Source of the DNA: Candidatus Omnitrophota bacterium
GTDB taxonomy: Bacteria; Hinthialibacterota; Hinthialibacteria; Hinthialibacterales; Hinthialibacteraceae
Direction of reading: 5' to 3'
Assembly (NCBI GenBank): GCA_003598175.1
Contig: QZKN01000087.1
Location: 1-50,423 of the forward strand
DNA length: 50,423 nt
A program made the position numbers and the translations under genes. Of this stretch, positions 1 to 7,317 are shown in pieces (within the stretch, counting starts at the first letter, position 1; each line of letters opens with the position of its first letter). The notes beneath the pieces were generated by a model. The model saw nothing but the letters and a program-made list of their open reading frames with translations, was not told where the DNA came from and made no database searches.

Positions 1-1
1 A

Positions 2-403
2 AAAGACGATATTCCATTATTGGTGGATTATTTTCTAAAAGCAAGAGAACCATCGGGAACCACCCGATTATCCCCGGAAGCGCTGGAGGCGATAAAACAA
101 CATTCCTGGCCCGGCAACGTGCGGGAATTGAAATCGGTGATGATTCGATGCGTAACGTTTCATAAAGGGAAAGTGGTATCGTTGGATGAGATTCGTGAAT
201 GTTTTACGGAAAATCAAGCAGACAATCGCAACTTCACCGATTTGTCACTACATGAATATCGCCGACGGCAAATGAATCAATTGGAATACGAATATTTCAA
301 AGGTTTAATCAGTCAATATGGTCGTAAAACGAAGACTCTCGCCGAAAAAGCCGGTTTATCGACGCGATCAATACAATTAATGTTGAAGAAACATCAGCTC
401 TAA
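2..403 (+). CDS. Sigma-54-dependent transcriptional activator (NtrC family), C-terminal part
   Basis: This is the 3' end of a bacterial enhancer-binding protein. The frame is open to the left edge, so the start lies outside the window. The first visible residues read KDDIPLLVDYFL, the usual end of the AAA+ core (family form REDIPLL..HFL). They are followed by HSWPGNVRELKSV, the WPGNVREL signature of NtrC-type AAA+ domains. The last ~45 residues form a Fis-type helix-turn-helix (TKTLAEKAGLSTRSIQLMLKK), which binds DNA upstream of sigma-54 promoters. The receiver or sensor domain and the GAFTGA loop are not in the window. A sigma-54-type promoter and repeated dyads lie just downstream, ahead of the peptide-modification cassette, so this protein is the obvious candidate regulator of that cassette. 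That link is inferred. Confidence 0.9.
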   Translation, partial: KDDIPLLVDYFLKAREPSGTTRLSPEALEAIKQHSWPGNVRELKSVMIRCVTFHKGKVVSLDEIRECFTENQADNRNFTDLSLHEYRRRQMNQLEYEYFKGLISQYGRKTKTLAEKAGLSTRSIQLMLKKHQL

Positions 404-409
404 GGAAAA

Positions 410-445
410 CGAAAAATCATTTCGTTTAGGCGAAATGATTTTTCG
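410..445 (+). promoter_or_regulatory. Perfect inverted repeat: possible terminator and paired enhancer dyads
   Basis: Two 15-bp arms, CGAAAAATCATTTCG (410-424) and CGAAATGATTTTTCG (431-445), are exact reverse complements around a 6-nt loop, 7 nt after the activator stop codon. The RNA would form a stable hairpin, although no clean U-run follows. Each arm is itself an imperfect dyad (CGAAA...TTTCG), and their centres are 21 bp apart, two helical turns. A third copy of the dyad lies at 512-526. The element may be a terminator, an upstream activating sequence for the linked sigma-54 activator, or both. Confidence 0.6.
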
Positions 446-511
446 CCTTCCATATTTGATGATAACACATTGAAATATCATAGTTTACGCGAGTAAAGGA
501 TTTGGTGTATG

Positions 512-526
512 CGAAATGGAATTTCG
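512..526 (+). promoter_or_regulatory. Third CGAAAT..ATTTCG dyad (putative activator-binding site)
   Basis: CGAAATGGAATTTCG is a 15-bp dyad with 6-bp arms. It shares the ends CGAAATG and TTTCG with the arm at 431-445. Its centre is 85 bp upstream of the GG of the -24 element at 603-618, a usual distance for an enhancer of a sigma-54 promoter. The role is inferred from sequence and position. Confidence 0.5.
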
Positions 527-602
527 TTTTTTGAATTGTGGGCTTTGAATGGGTGGATTTGTAAATTAAATGATATGAGGATGTTACGTGATTTTGATAT
601 TT

Positions 603-618
603 TGGCATTGTTGTTGCT
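603..618 (+). promoter_or_regulatory. Sigma-54 (-24/-12) type promoter
   Basis: TGGCATTGTTGTTGCT matches the RpoN consensus TGGCACGNNNNTTGCW at 10 of 12 fixed positions, with the invariant GG (604-605) and GC (616-617) exactly 10 nt apart. It points toward the N-x-C precursor gene and would start transcription near 629-631, leaving a leader of about 265 nt before 894. The rest of 446-893 is AT-rich and shows no convincing gene. Confidence 0.6.
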
Positions 619-793
619 CTATTGACTTATGACTTAAGGGAATTGTTCAGAGATTCCTGTGAGATGGAGTTATATAATCTGTCTTGAAGGATATTTTGTC
701 AATAATGTATTAATCTAAAGTTATTCCGGTTATCGATCCTTTGCAATTTGTGGTTGATAGAGGTTGACGATCACATTGATCTTTCGAATGGAA

Positions 794-811
794 CTATTTT
801 CTCGAAAATAG
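794..811 (+). promoter_or_regulatory. 18-bp palindrome in the leader of the precursor gene
   Basis: CTATTTTC-TC-GAAAATAG is a perfect inverted repeat about 83 nt before the first possible start of the N-x-C gene. It may be an operator or a weak RNA hairpin in the leader. Nothing else in the sequence indicates its function. Confidence 0.3.
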
Positions 812-893
812 GTTCATAATGAACTCATTGAAAAGGATTAAAATATGTGGAGAGGCAAGCTAATAATCTTCACCTAAAAAGAAAGGGGAAAAA

Positions 894-1577
894 ATGACTG
901 GAAGACATGGTAAAGAACTTACCAGCGGCAATTTGCGGTATAAAGAGGATATGTTAATGGATCGGCGGGAGTTTTTAGGGTTTTCAGTCAAGAAGATTGC
1001 CGTGACTGCGGGAGTGTCTGTTTTGGGAAGTATTTTTATCCGGTCAGCCACGGCCAAAACTTGTGTTTGGCCTTCTGTGAATAAGTGTTACAGCTACAGC
1101 CCTAATGTATGTTCAAGTACATCCAGAAATATTTGTTCGTCAGCGGGTGCGGGAAATATATCGAATATATGTACAGGTGGTGCATCCGCGAATAGTTGTA
1201 CTGCAACAGGGGCCGTTTCGGCCAATAAGTGTGAAAATGTTGGTCCAGCCAACAAATGTACGGGAGCGGGTTTATCGAATGTTTGTACAGGAAGCGGCAG
1301 TACACCCGGTAACGAATGCAATGGCGGCGCTTCCGGTGTGGATGCAAATCGATGTGAGACAAACGCATGGTCAAACACTTGTGGAGGAGGCGTCAATGCA
1401 AATTCCTGTAACTGGATCGAGGGGGGAACCGGCGCGTCGAATTTCTGTAATGGAGCATTGGCCAATCGGTGCCAAATCTCACCCAGTGGAAATAATTGCG
1501 GTTACTCAGAAGGCAGTAGTGGACCGAATAAATGCACCGGGAGTGGTAACTATCCCGGTAATAAAGGCTATTCATGA
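894..1577 (+). CDS. Tat-exported cysteine-repeat protein with 16 N-x-C motifs; putative modified-peptide precursor
   Basis: I do not recognise a family. From the 894 start there are 227 residues. A Tat signal follows (MDRREFLGFSVKK, then a hydrophobic stretch) with an A-x-A site after residue 54. The exported part is low-complexity, rich in Gly, Ser, Ala and Asn, and has 17 cysteines. The first sits in KTC and the other 16 all lie in N-x-C (NKC, NVC, NIC, NSC, NRC and so on), 8-13 residues apart. A last unit reads GNKG, without the Cys. X is never proline. Two starts are possible: 894, after a GAAAGGGG ribosome site, or 957, after GAGG, giving MDRREF directly. The 894 form would add about 20 residues before the Tat motif that could serve as a recognition leader. 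The gene is first in a cassette with a radical SAM/SPASM enzyme and two glycosyltransferase-like genes, so it is the likely substrate. Thioether, glycosyl or metal/disulfide roles for N-x-C are all inference. Confidence 0.8.
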   Translation: MTGRHGKELTSGNLRYKEDMLMDRREFLGFSVKKIAVTAGVSVLGSIFIRSATAKTCVWPSVNKCYSYSPNVCSSTSRNICSSAGAGNISNICTGGASANSCTATGAVSANKCENVGPANKCTGAGLSNVCTGSGSTPGNECNGGASGVDANRCETNAWSNTCGGGVNANSCNWIEGGTGASNFCNGALANRCQISPSGNNCGYSEGSSGPNKCTGSGNYPGNKGYS

Positions 1578-1626
1578 AAACGGATCATAATCGTATTTGT
1601 AAACAAAACGTGAAGGAGAGCAGAAA

Positions 1627-2871
1627 ATGTATACAATGACAGGTATTAGAGCAGAAAACCATATGAGATCACCATATTCCTTATTTTTTCTTTCCATATT
1701 TTTTGTATGTAACTCGTTGATCTTATCCGCAATGGAACTTCCATCGAGTGCGATTCTGGAGAAGGAGCCAGAATTTGCACGCGATCAATGCATGACCAGT
1801 CAGCGTGCGGAATTCCTGCTCCAAAATCCATGTTATGTGCAAAAAGCTGCGGTTTCTAAAAGCGGGGATAAATGGATACTCATAGCACATAAAAATGGCA
1901 TGACCGGGTCTCCGAATTTCGGTGGATATTACGAAATTTCAATATTGGATAATGAGAGCAAAAAAACAAAAGTAATTCATACGATTAAAAACGGTCAAGA
2001 AAAAGTACTTCCACATATTTCCAATCCCGTCTGGTCGCCGGATGGAAAGAAAGTTGCGTGGAGTTGCGTTCCGGAACGGTCCATTGTCCGGGATGCGAAA
2101 ACCGGTGCATTGGATGCAAATGATGAACGGGCTTATGATGAGTGGGTGAAAAATCGTGGTTCCCTACTCACGGTTTACGACCTGGAAACAGACGAATTGA
2201 CCCACGTTCCGTTCACAATCGAAGCGCTCGAATTGACGTGGGGAACGGATTCCAATCTCTATGGATGTGGATATGCAAGAAACCGTGGTGAGCGGGGAGA
2301 GGGATCGCCGGAAGAAGTATGGATGATTGATTGTAGGAACCACTCCTGTGAAGCCGAACGTATATTTTATTCTACGTATAGAGTATCCCATTGTTCGCTG
2401 GTAGGAGGAGCGGATTCAAACGGCGCCGTTTATATCCTCGAAACCATCGATCCGCAGTATCTCATCAGTCAAAAAGCGACGGAATATGGACCGGGTGCAG
2501 ATTATAGCAACTGGAAACTGCATAAAGTAACCACGGATAACGGGAAGGTTATAATTTCCAAAATCGTTGACTGGGAATTGGAAAATCAGGAAAGTATTAT
2601 TTTTTATAAGCCGACCTACGTTTCAGCGGATGGAAATTGGTTGATCGGGAATGTCTTATTAAGTTGCGGGAAATGGTCGAAAATGGGTTTATTTTCTCTT
2701 CCGGCGCAACAGCTGGTTTTGATTGAAGATGAGGAAGAAATCATGCCGGTCGGCTGGTCGTCTGATGGAAATTGGATGTTTGCCCTTGTTCCTGATACGC
2801 TTCATCCACGACCGTATGGTGGACTTAATAGATGTCCGGCGCGATATGCAATCCAATCGTTGCTACCATAA
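1627..2871 (+). CDS. Secreted beta-propeller protein (TolB/PD40-like)
   Basis: The protein has 414 residues. A Sec-type signal peptide (hydrophobic SLFFLSIFFVCNSLILSA, residues ~19-36) makes it periplasmic or extracellular. At about residues 137-148, PVWSPDGKKVAWS is the classic PD40/TolB blade motif. Weaker versions occur further on (VSADGNWLIG and GWSSDGNWMFALV). Such propellers bind proteins or ligands and are not themselves catalytic. The start at 1627 is supported by GAAGGAGAG about 8 nt upstream. The gene follows the N-x-C gene by 49 nt and precedes the radical-SAM-like gene by 38 nt, so it is probably cotranscribed. It may receive or hold the exported cysteine-repeat product outside the inner membrane; that role is inferred. 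The exact subfamily is not recognised. Confidence 0.7.
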   Translation: MYTMTGIRAENHMRSPYSLFFLSIFFVCNSLILSAMELPSSAILEKEPEFARDQCMTSQRAEFLLQNPCYVQKAAVSKSGDKWILIAHKNGMTGSPNFGGYYEISILDNESKKTKVIHTIKNGQEKVLPHISNPVWSPDGKKVAWSCVPERSIVRDAKTGALDANDERAYDEWVKNRGSLLTVYDLETDELTHVPFTIEALELTWGTDSNLYGCGYARNRGERGEGSPEEVWMIDCRNHSCEAERIFYSTYRVSHCSLVGGADSNGAVYILETIDPQYLISQKATEYGPGADYSNWKLHKVTTDNGKVIISKIVDWELENQESIIFYKPTYVSADGNWLIGNVLLSCGKWSKMGLFSLPAQQLVLIEDEEEIMPVGWSSDGNWMFALVPDTLHPRPYGGLNRCPARYAIQSLLP

Positions 2872-2909
2872 ATGCAGGTAATGAATCCAAATTCCTGTAG
2901 CGATTTGAG

Positions 2910-4250
2910 ATGAGAAAATATTCCATTCCCCAACATCTCTTGCGTTTAGACTATGAAGAAAAAAGCATCGTGGTTCGATGTGCAAGAGATCGGTTGCGGT
3001 TCGCAATCATTGCAGGGAAAGAGAGAGCCTGTCTCGATTTCATACTCTCATCGGAAAAGAAGGAAAACATTATTCCGGATTCACGGAGCAGTGTGAATAT
3101 TTTGAATGCCTTGTGGGAAGCGGGAGTGATAGACGTCGATTTTCCTGATAATTGTTTCTCACCAAAACTCCCCGAGGAATCAAACACGGAAATCATGCGG
3201 GTGTGGCTATTTGATGATGATTGGGATTGGTGGGATTTTGCATGTGCAATACGGCCTCTGATCCCCAAATACAAGAAAGTTGAAATTCATTATTGGGGTA
3301 ATGAACCGCTGCAGAATTTCCATTCAATCAAAGCGATAAGCCGATGGTTCCGTGCCTGTCAGTCACATGATTATTTTCAATCGAATCTCGAATTGCAGTG
3401 GATCATTGAATCGCCATTTTTGTATTCTTCTTTACCCAATGTGGGAGAGTTACAGGAGCATGGCGTACATCTGCATTTTGTGGATCGTTCAGGTGTGGAA
3501 GAAACCATTGGCACTTATTTACCGAATAACGAACAAAGTATGTTGCGTCTGACCGGATTGACACTTGACGGGGTGCCCATTCCAGCAACATTGATCGTAA
3601 CCTCCGGCAATGAAGAGAATCTAACGGAGAAAATCATTCGACTTCAACATGCGAATCGCGGAGCCGGCGTCAATCTGCGAAGTATTGAATGGGCTTTTCC
3701 GAATCGTTCCATTCCATCCCGTTATTTTCCAAATGTTCAAGTATTGTCTGTAATGTATATGTCATTATTAAATAATACCCAAATCTGGGTGGATCGTACC
3801 GCTCCCTTTCTGTGGTTCAACCGGGACAAGACAATTTGCAAAATGGCATTGGATGTTGCAAATGATCCAAAGCGGACGGAGTATGTGTATGAAAACGGGA
3901 ACGGACTTTTTCATTCCGATCCCTTATTTTCCAATGAACTGGAAAAACATCTGTCGGATGCTCCATGGCTTGTGTATTATCCCTACCGACAATTCAAATC
4001 TCATCCTTATTCGAGTGGAACGGATGGTTTGTTTCCGGAACATGCAATAGTTCGAGTAGTGGCGACAAACGATGCTTCATTTCGGGAGTACGTTCGCCGT
4101 CTGGCTTCCTATTTCACTTCCTGCGAAGATCCACACTGGAACTATCGCCGCTGGATCACTGGCAAAGGAAATAAAATCGATGTCCAAGTAACCGAATCTG
4201 TTTTTGAAGCAAGCCGCGAACTTATTTCATCAACCCCATTCGGAAAGTAA
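2910..4250 (+). CDS. Radical-SAM-like protein lacking the FeS cysteines (pseudoenzyme), possible RRE-type N-terminus
   Basis: The 446-residue product has no confident family name. By eye it parallels its neighbour, the active radical SAM enzyme. VEIHYWGNEPLQNFHSIKAI (residues 124-143) lines up with LDISFMGGEPLLQFELIKKV. A later stretch, ENGNGLFHSDPLFSNELEKH, resembles GNIFEGWFNDELHLAILQ from the SPASM region. It has no CxxxCxxC motif before the GGEP-like segment and no SPASM cysteine series, so it should not bind the clusters. Residues ~10-77 (RLRFAIIAGKERACLDFIL, later ILNALWEAGVIDVD) have the look of a PqqD-like peptide-recognition winged helix; this is tentative. A substrate-binding or scaffold partner of the real enzyme is the simplest reading. 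Its stop is 7 nt before the preferred start of that enzyme. Confidence 0.6.
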   Translation: MRKYSIPQHLLRLDYEEKSIVVRCARDRLRFAIIAGKERACLDFILSSEKKENIIPDSRSSVNILNALWEAGVIDVDFPDNCFSPKLPEESNTEIMRVWLFDDDWDWWDFACAIRPLIPKYKKVEIHYWGNEPLQNFHSIKAISRWFRACQSHDYFQSNLELQWIIESPFLYSSLPNVGELQEHGVHLHFVDRSGVEETIGTYLPNNEQSMLRLTGLTLDGVPIPATLIVTSGNEENLTEKIIRLQHANRGAGVNLRSIEWAFPNRSIPSRYFPNVQVLSVMYMSLLNNTQIWVDRTAPFLWFNRDKTICKMALDVANDPKRTEYVYENGNGLFHSDPLFSNELEKHLSDAPWLVYYPYRQFKSHPYSSGTDGLFPEHAIVRVVATNDASFREYVRRLASYFTSCEDPHWNYRRWITGKGNKIDVQVTESVFEASRELISSTPFGK

Positions 4251-4257
4251 ACCAATC

Positions 4258-5529
4258 ATGCGATCAAAATGGTTAAATCCCCAATCGTTACCCAAATTAT
4301 TCGCCATCACGGCGATGGATATGGACATCACCCAGAAATGCAATTTCCGATGTCGTTATTGTTTCAAAGGCGACCGTGAAAGACGTCCGTCAGCGACCAT
4401 GTCTTTGGACATGGCGCTTGCAGCCATCGATTGGTTACTGGAAGCTTCCTCACATGCCGTAAATCTTGATATTTCGTTCATGGGTGGGGAACCGCTTCTC
4501 CAATTTGAATTGATCAAAAAAGTCGTACCATACGGGAAACGTCGTGCTTGGACAAGAGGAAAAGCCATTCAATTTTCAGCGACGACGAATATGAGTCTTC
4601 TGAACGAAGAGATCGTCCAATTTTGGGATTATTGGGGGATGGGCTGGCATGCTTCCATCGATGGAGTTCCAGTCATCCAAAATTATCAGCGTCCATTCTC
4701 TCATGGAGGAACCACATCCGATATCGTTGAGAACAATGCAAAATTAATTCTTCGTTATCGGCCCACATGTATGGCACGGGCTACTATCATGGAGGAAATG
4801 ATTTCCCACTTATATGAAAGTTATCAGTATTTAAAAAAATTAGGATTTTTATCCATTGGTATTTCGCCCGCGGAAATTGCATCCTGGACGCCGAAAAGTT
4901 TATCGAACTGGCGAGAGCAGGAGCGTTTGATATTCGATGATGTTATTGACAGCTTTCGAAAAGGCGAATTGATATTTTATGCGCCGATCGAGTTTTTCTT
5001 TAAGATTTTATCCGGAGAAAAGAAACAAGGAGATGTATTTGGATGTGGTGCAGGACGGGGAATGTCTCTTTTGGATCCGGAGGGAAACATATGGCCGTGT
5101 CATCGCTGGGATGGAGCAGACATTGACTCAGAAGCGGAGGGAAAATGGCGGTTGGGAAATATTTTTGAGGGCTGGTTCAATGATGAATTACATCTGGCCA
5201 TTCTCCAGCGAGATGTGAGGGCGACCCGAAAGCAATCCTGTGGGAACTGCGAATGCATTTCATTTTGTACGGGGGGGTGTCCGGCCGGCAATATACAGGA
5301 AACAGGAAGTATGTACGAACTGCATGACAACTGGTGTCAAATTACAAGGATCAATTACGCGGAATCGAAACGAGCATACGAAATATTGAAGGAGGAAAAG
5401 AATCCTCTGTTATGGAAACGTTTTCTACCATCCTTGAAAGTTGAGGATAAGCGCAATGTGTATTATATGCGTGAGGCGCCATCACCCAAACAATCCGTAT
5501 TAAAATTGAAAAGAGAAAGACGATGGTAA
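4258..5529 (+). CDS. Radical SAM/SPASM peptide-modifying enzyme
   Basis: The product has 423 residues from ATG 4258. CNFRCRYC (C28, C32, C35) binds the 4Fe-4S cluster that cleaves S-adenosylmethionine, and MGGEPL (75-80) is the SAM-binding GGEP motif. The C-terminal SPASM domain carries C263, then GNIWPC (C281), C328-x2-C331-x5-C337-x3-C341 and C360, the ligand pattern of two auxiliary clusters as in anSME-type maturases. An extra Cys (C333) sits inside the x5 spacer. SPASM enzymes modify peptides or proteins through thioether, C-C or oxidation chemistry. Here the likely substrate is the N-x-C protein of the same cassette. A TTG at 4204 is in frame but overlaps the upstream gene. ATG 4258 follows CGGAAAG and leaves a 7-nt gap, so I prefer it. 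It overlaps the next gene by 7 nt. Confidence 0.92.
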   Translation: MRSKWLNPQSLPKLFAITAMDMDITQKCNFRCRYCFKGDRERRPSATMSLDMALAAIDWLLEASSHAVNLDISFMGGEPLLQFELIKKVVPYGKRRAWTRGKAIQFSATTNMSLLNEEIVQFWDYWGMGWHASIDGVPVIQNYQRPFSHGGTTSDIVENNAKLILRYRPTCMARATIMEEMISHLYESYQYLKKLGFLSIGISPAEIASWTPKSLSNWREQERLIFDDVIDSFRKGELIFYAPIEFFFKILSGEKKQGDVFGCGAGRGMSLLDPEGNIWPCHRWDGADIDSEAEGKWRLGNIFEGWFNDELHLAILQRDVRATRKQSCGNCECISFCTGGCPAGNIQETGSMYELHDNWCQITRINYAESKRAYEILKEEKNPLLWKRFLPSLKVEDKRNVYYMREAPSPKQSVLKLKRERRW

Positions 5530-5960
5530 TGACGAAAGAAACCGAAAAAGAACCGGTCAAACTTACGCTCCGTGTTTCCGATATTAAACCGGAATTATGC
5601 GTTCATTGTGCAGCTTGTTGTACTGTAGAACTGCATTTGAACAACGTCAATAGTCGAATGCGGCAATTTTATCGGTCGGTGGGTCTGACGGTGAAACCCG
5701 ATGTGGGAATTGATAAAAAAGATTGTTGTGAAGAAACCCATGATTGCACGGTGGTTCTAGGGCCGTGTATTCATCTTAAGGAAGGTATGGTTGGTGGAGT
5801 TGCAGGTTATATTTGTGACGTTTACGATCAGCGAAGTCAATTGTGTCAGGAATATAATTGTGTGGCGTGGGCGCTGGCGCATAATACCTACAATTCTCAC
5901 AATGAATTGCTACTCAAGGTTCAAAAAGTGTATGATCAGTTGCATCAAATGCGTGGTTAA
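5523..5960 (+). CDS. YkgJ/UPF0153-type cysteine-cluster protein
   Basis: The product has 145 residues. CVHCAACC (C26, C29, C32, C33) is the opening motif of the YkgJ family of putative Zn/Fe-binding CxxCxxCC proteins. The closing family signature appears as ICDVYDQRSQLCQEYNC (C98, C108, C113; usual form C.iY..RP..C..f). C68, C69, C75 and C82 add possible ligands. The biochemical role of the family is not settled, but members often sit beside peptide-modifying enzymes. The ATG at 5523 overlaps the stop of the radical SAM gene; a second ATG at 5529 would give the tight TAATG coupling. Translational coupling argues that the two proteins work together, perhaps in cluster supply, metal binding or cysteine chemistry on the precursor. 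Confidence 0.8.
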   Translation: MVMTKETEKEPVKLTLRVSDIKPELCVHCAACCTVELHLNNVNSRMRQFYRSVGLTVKPDVGIDKKDCCEETHDCTVVLGPCIHLKEGMVGGVAGYICDVYDQRSQLCQEYNCVAWALAHNTYNSHNELLLKVQKVYDQLHQMRG

Positions 5961-5996
5961 CGAGAAATTTTTTTATCTGGTGATGCTATTTTCATC

Positions 5997-7313
5997 ATGG
6001 AAAATCTGAATTATATCTTAACAGTTTATTTGCTTTTTCCCAATTCATGGTCTCTGACGCTCGTACAGCATCTTCTGCGAATTCATCAAAAATGGAAATC
6101 AAAAGGACTCATGGTCAAACTGGTCAGCACGCCAGAATTGAAACGTTTATTGACATTGATTTCCATCCCACCCGATCTCATTGAGAGCAATGAAAAAGAA
6201 GATGCACATATTTCGCAAAATCCTGATTGGAATTTTTTGATGATTTTTTCGGAATCGGACGGAAAACTCATTACCCGTATTTGTGGTTCCGATCTTTCCG
6301 TCATGAAAAATATCAAAACCATTTTATCCCGATATTGTTTTCCAGATATTGATTGCACACAAATTCAATTTGGATACGTGGGACGATTAGATGCACCCGA
6401 AGCCACGTTACTGGATGACAGTCCATGGGTGGAGACGCTGAATTGCAGCGATGTAAATGAATCCGGTCGGATTGAGGAGTGTGATATCCTTCTTTTGACT
6501 CTTCACCCCAAAACCAGGCATGAATTGAACCTGATCCGAAGAAGTTACCCTGAAGTTTTTATCATTGGTCTTCCACCCTGTGGTGTGCTCAGTTTCAATC
6601 TTGATTATCAATCATCTGCAGAAGATTTTTTATCAGGTCTAATGCAATTGGATGCCATATTGGTTTCCACTGCTTTGGAGGAATCGTTTTTTTCATACTT
6701 TCATTCCCGTATTCTTCGGGTAACCTATCCATTTCCTTTTCATCGTTTCCAAGCTTATTTGGGATTACAAAAATGCAACCGGATCGGCATCAATGCCATG
6801 ACAAAATCCGCAATTAAAAATTTATCCACGATTTGCCGACTGTTTGAAATAATTCAGGAAATTCAGCCGACTCTCGATGCGTTGATTCTGCGATCCTCCA
6901 TTGACTTTGAATCGGAACATCTTATCAAAAAGGGGGAAATCGATGTGGTGCACCGATCCAGTAAAGAATGGTATCCAATTTATTTGGCCGGTTGTCAATT
7001 GGTCATTAATCCATCCATGGAACCCATTTTGGAGCGTTTGCCTCTTGAGTGCGCCTTTTTTGGAATTCCCTGCATCGGTCCGGATAATCAAGAGATGCAG
7101 AGATGGTTGTGGCCGAATATTTCGGTTCCGATCTATGATCTAAATTCAATTGTTTCCTGTGCCCAGCGCTTACTTGCAGATAAGGAATTTTACCAAAAAA
7201 ACATAGTATTGGCTGCGGAGACGTTAAAGGATCTCTTGGGAAAGAATCACAAAAAGAATCTCATCACGGGATTACGACATTTTTTTTCTCAACGCATCAC
7301 GGAAGGTGAGTAA
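5997..7313 (+). CDS. GT-B-fold glycosyltransferase-like protein
   Basis: The product has 438 residues and is probably cytoplasmic, since no signal peptide is seen. The C-terminal half looks like the nucleotide-sugar-binding Rossmann domain of GT4-type enzymes: a strand-helix start (RIGINAMTKSAIKNL), VVHRSSKEWYPIYLAGCQLV, then NPSMEPILERLPLECAFFGI and PCIG, matching the usual P...E..G....EA.A.G.PvI. The N-terminal half (residues 1-240) is the acceptor side and is not recognisable. Canonical GT4 basic residues are not obvious, so activity is uncertain. The gene follows the YkgJ gene by 36 nt and is followed by a GT-A-like gene. The natural hypothesis is glycosylation of Asn, Cys, Ser or Thr in the N-x-C protein; capsule or lipid glycosylation is the alternative. 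Confidence 0.6.
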   Translation: MENLNYILTVYLLFPNSWSLTLVQHLLRIHQKWKSKGLMVKLVSTPELKRLLTLISIPPDLIESNEKEDAHISQNPDWNFLMIFSESDGKLITRICGSDLSVMKNIKTILSRYCFPDIDCTQIQFGYVGRLDAPEATLLDDSPWVETLNCSDVNESGRIEECDILLLTLHPKTRHELNLIRRSYPEVFIIGLPPCGVLSFNLDYQSSAEDFLSGLMQLDAILVSTALEESFFSYFHSRILRVTYPFPFHRFQAYLGLQKCNRIGINAMTKSAIKNLSTICRLFEIIQEIQPTLDALILRSSIDFESEHLIKKGEIDVVHRSSKEWYPIYLAGCQLVINPSMEPILERLPLECAFFGIPCIGPDNQEMQRWLWPNISVPIYDLNSIVSCAQRLLADKEFYQKNIVLAAETLKDLLGKNHKKNLITGLRHFFSQRITEGE

Positions 7314-7317
7314 GGAA

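Noticed and set aside
426..608. Minus-strand frame between the activator and the sigma-54 promoter
   Set aside because: Low-complexity, no ribosome site, and overlaps the dyads and promoter.
819..863. 14-codon frame in the leader of the cassette (MNSLKRIKICGEAS)
   Set aside because: Too short and without a clear ribosome site; a leader peptide is possible but unsupported.
1094..1465. Long antisense reading frame across the N-x-C repeats
   Set aside because: It arises from the repetitive codon pattern of the sense gene, has no ribosome site, and the sense strand has a signal peptide and ordered repeats.
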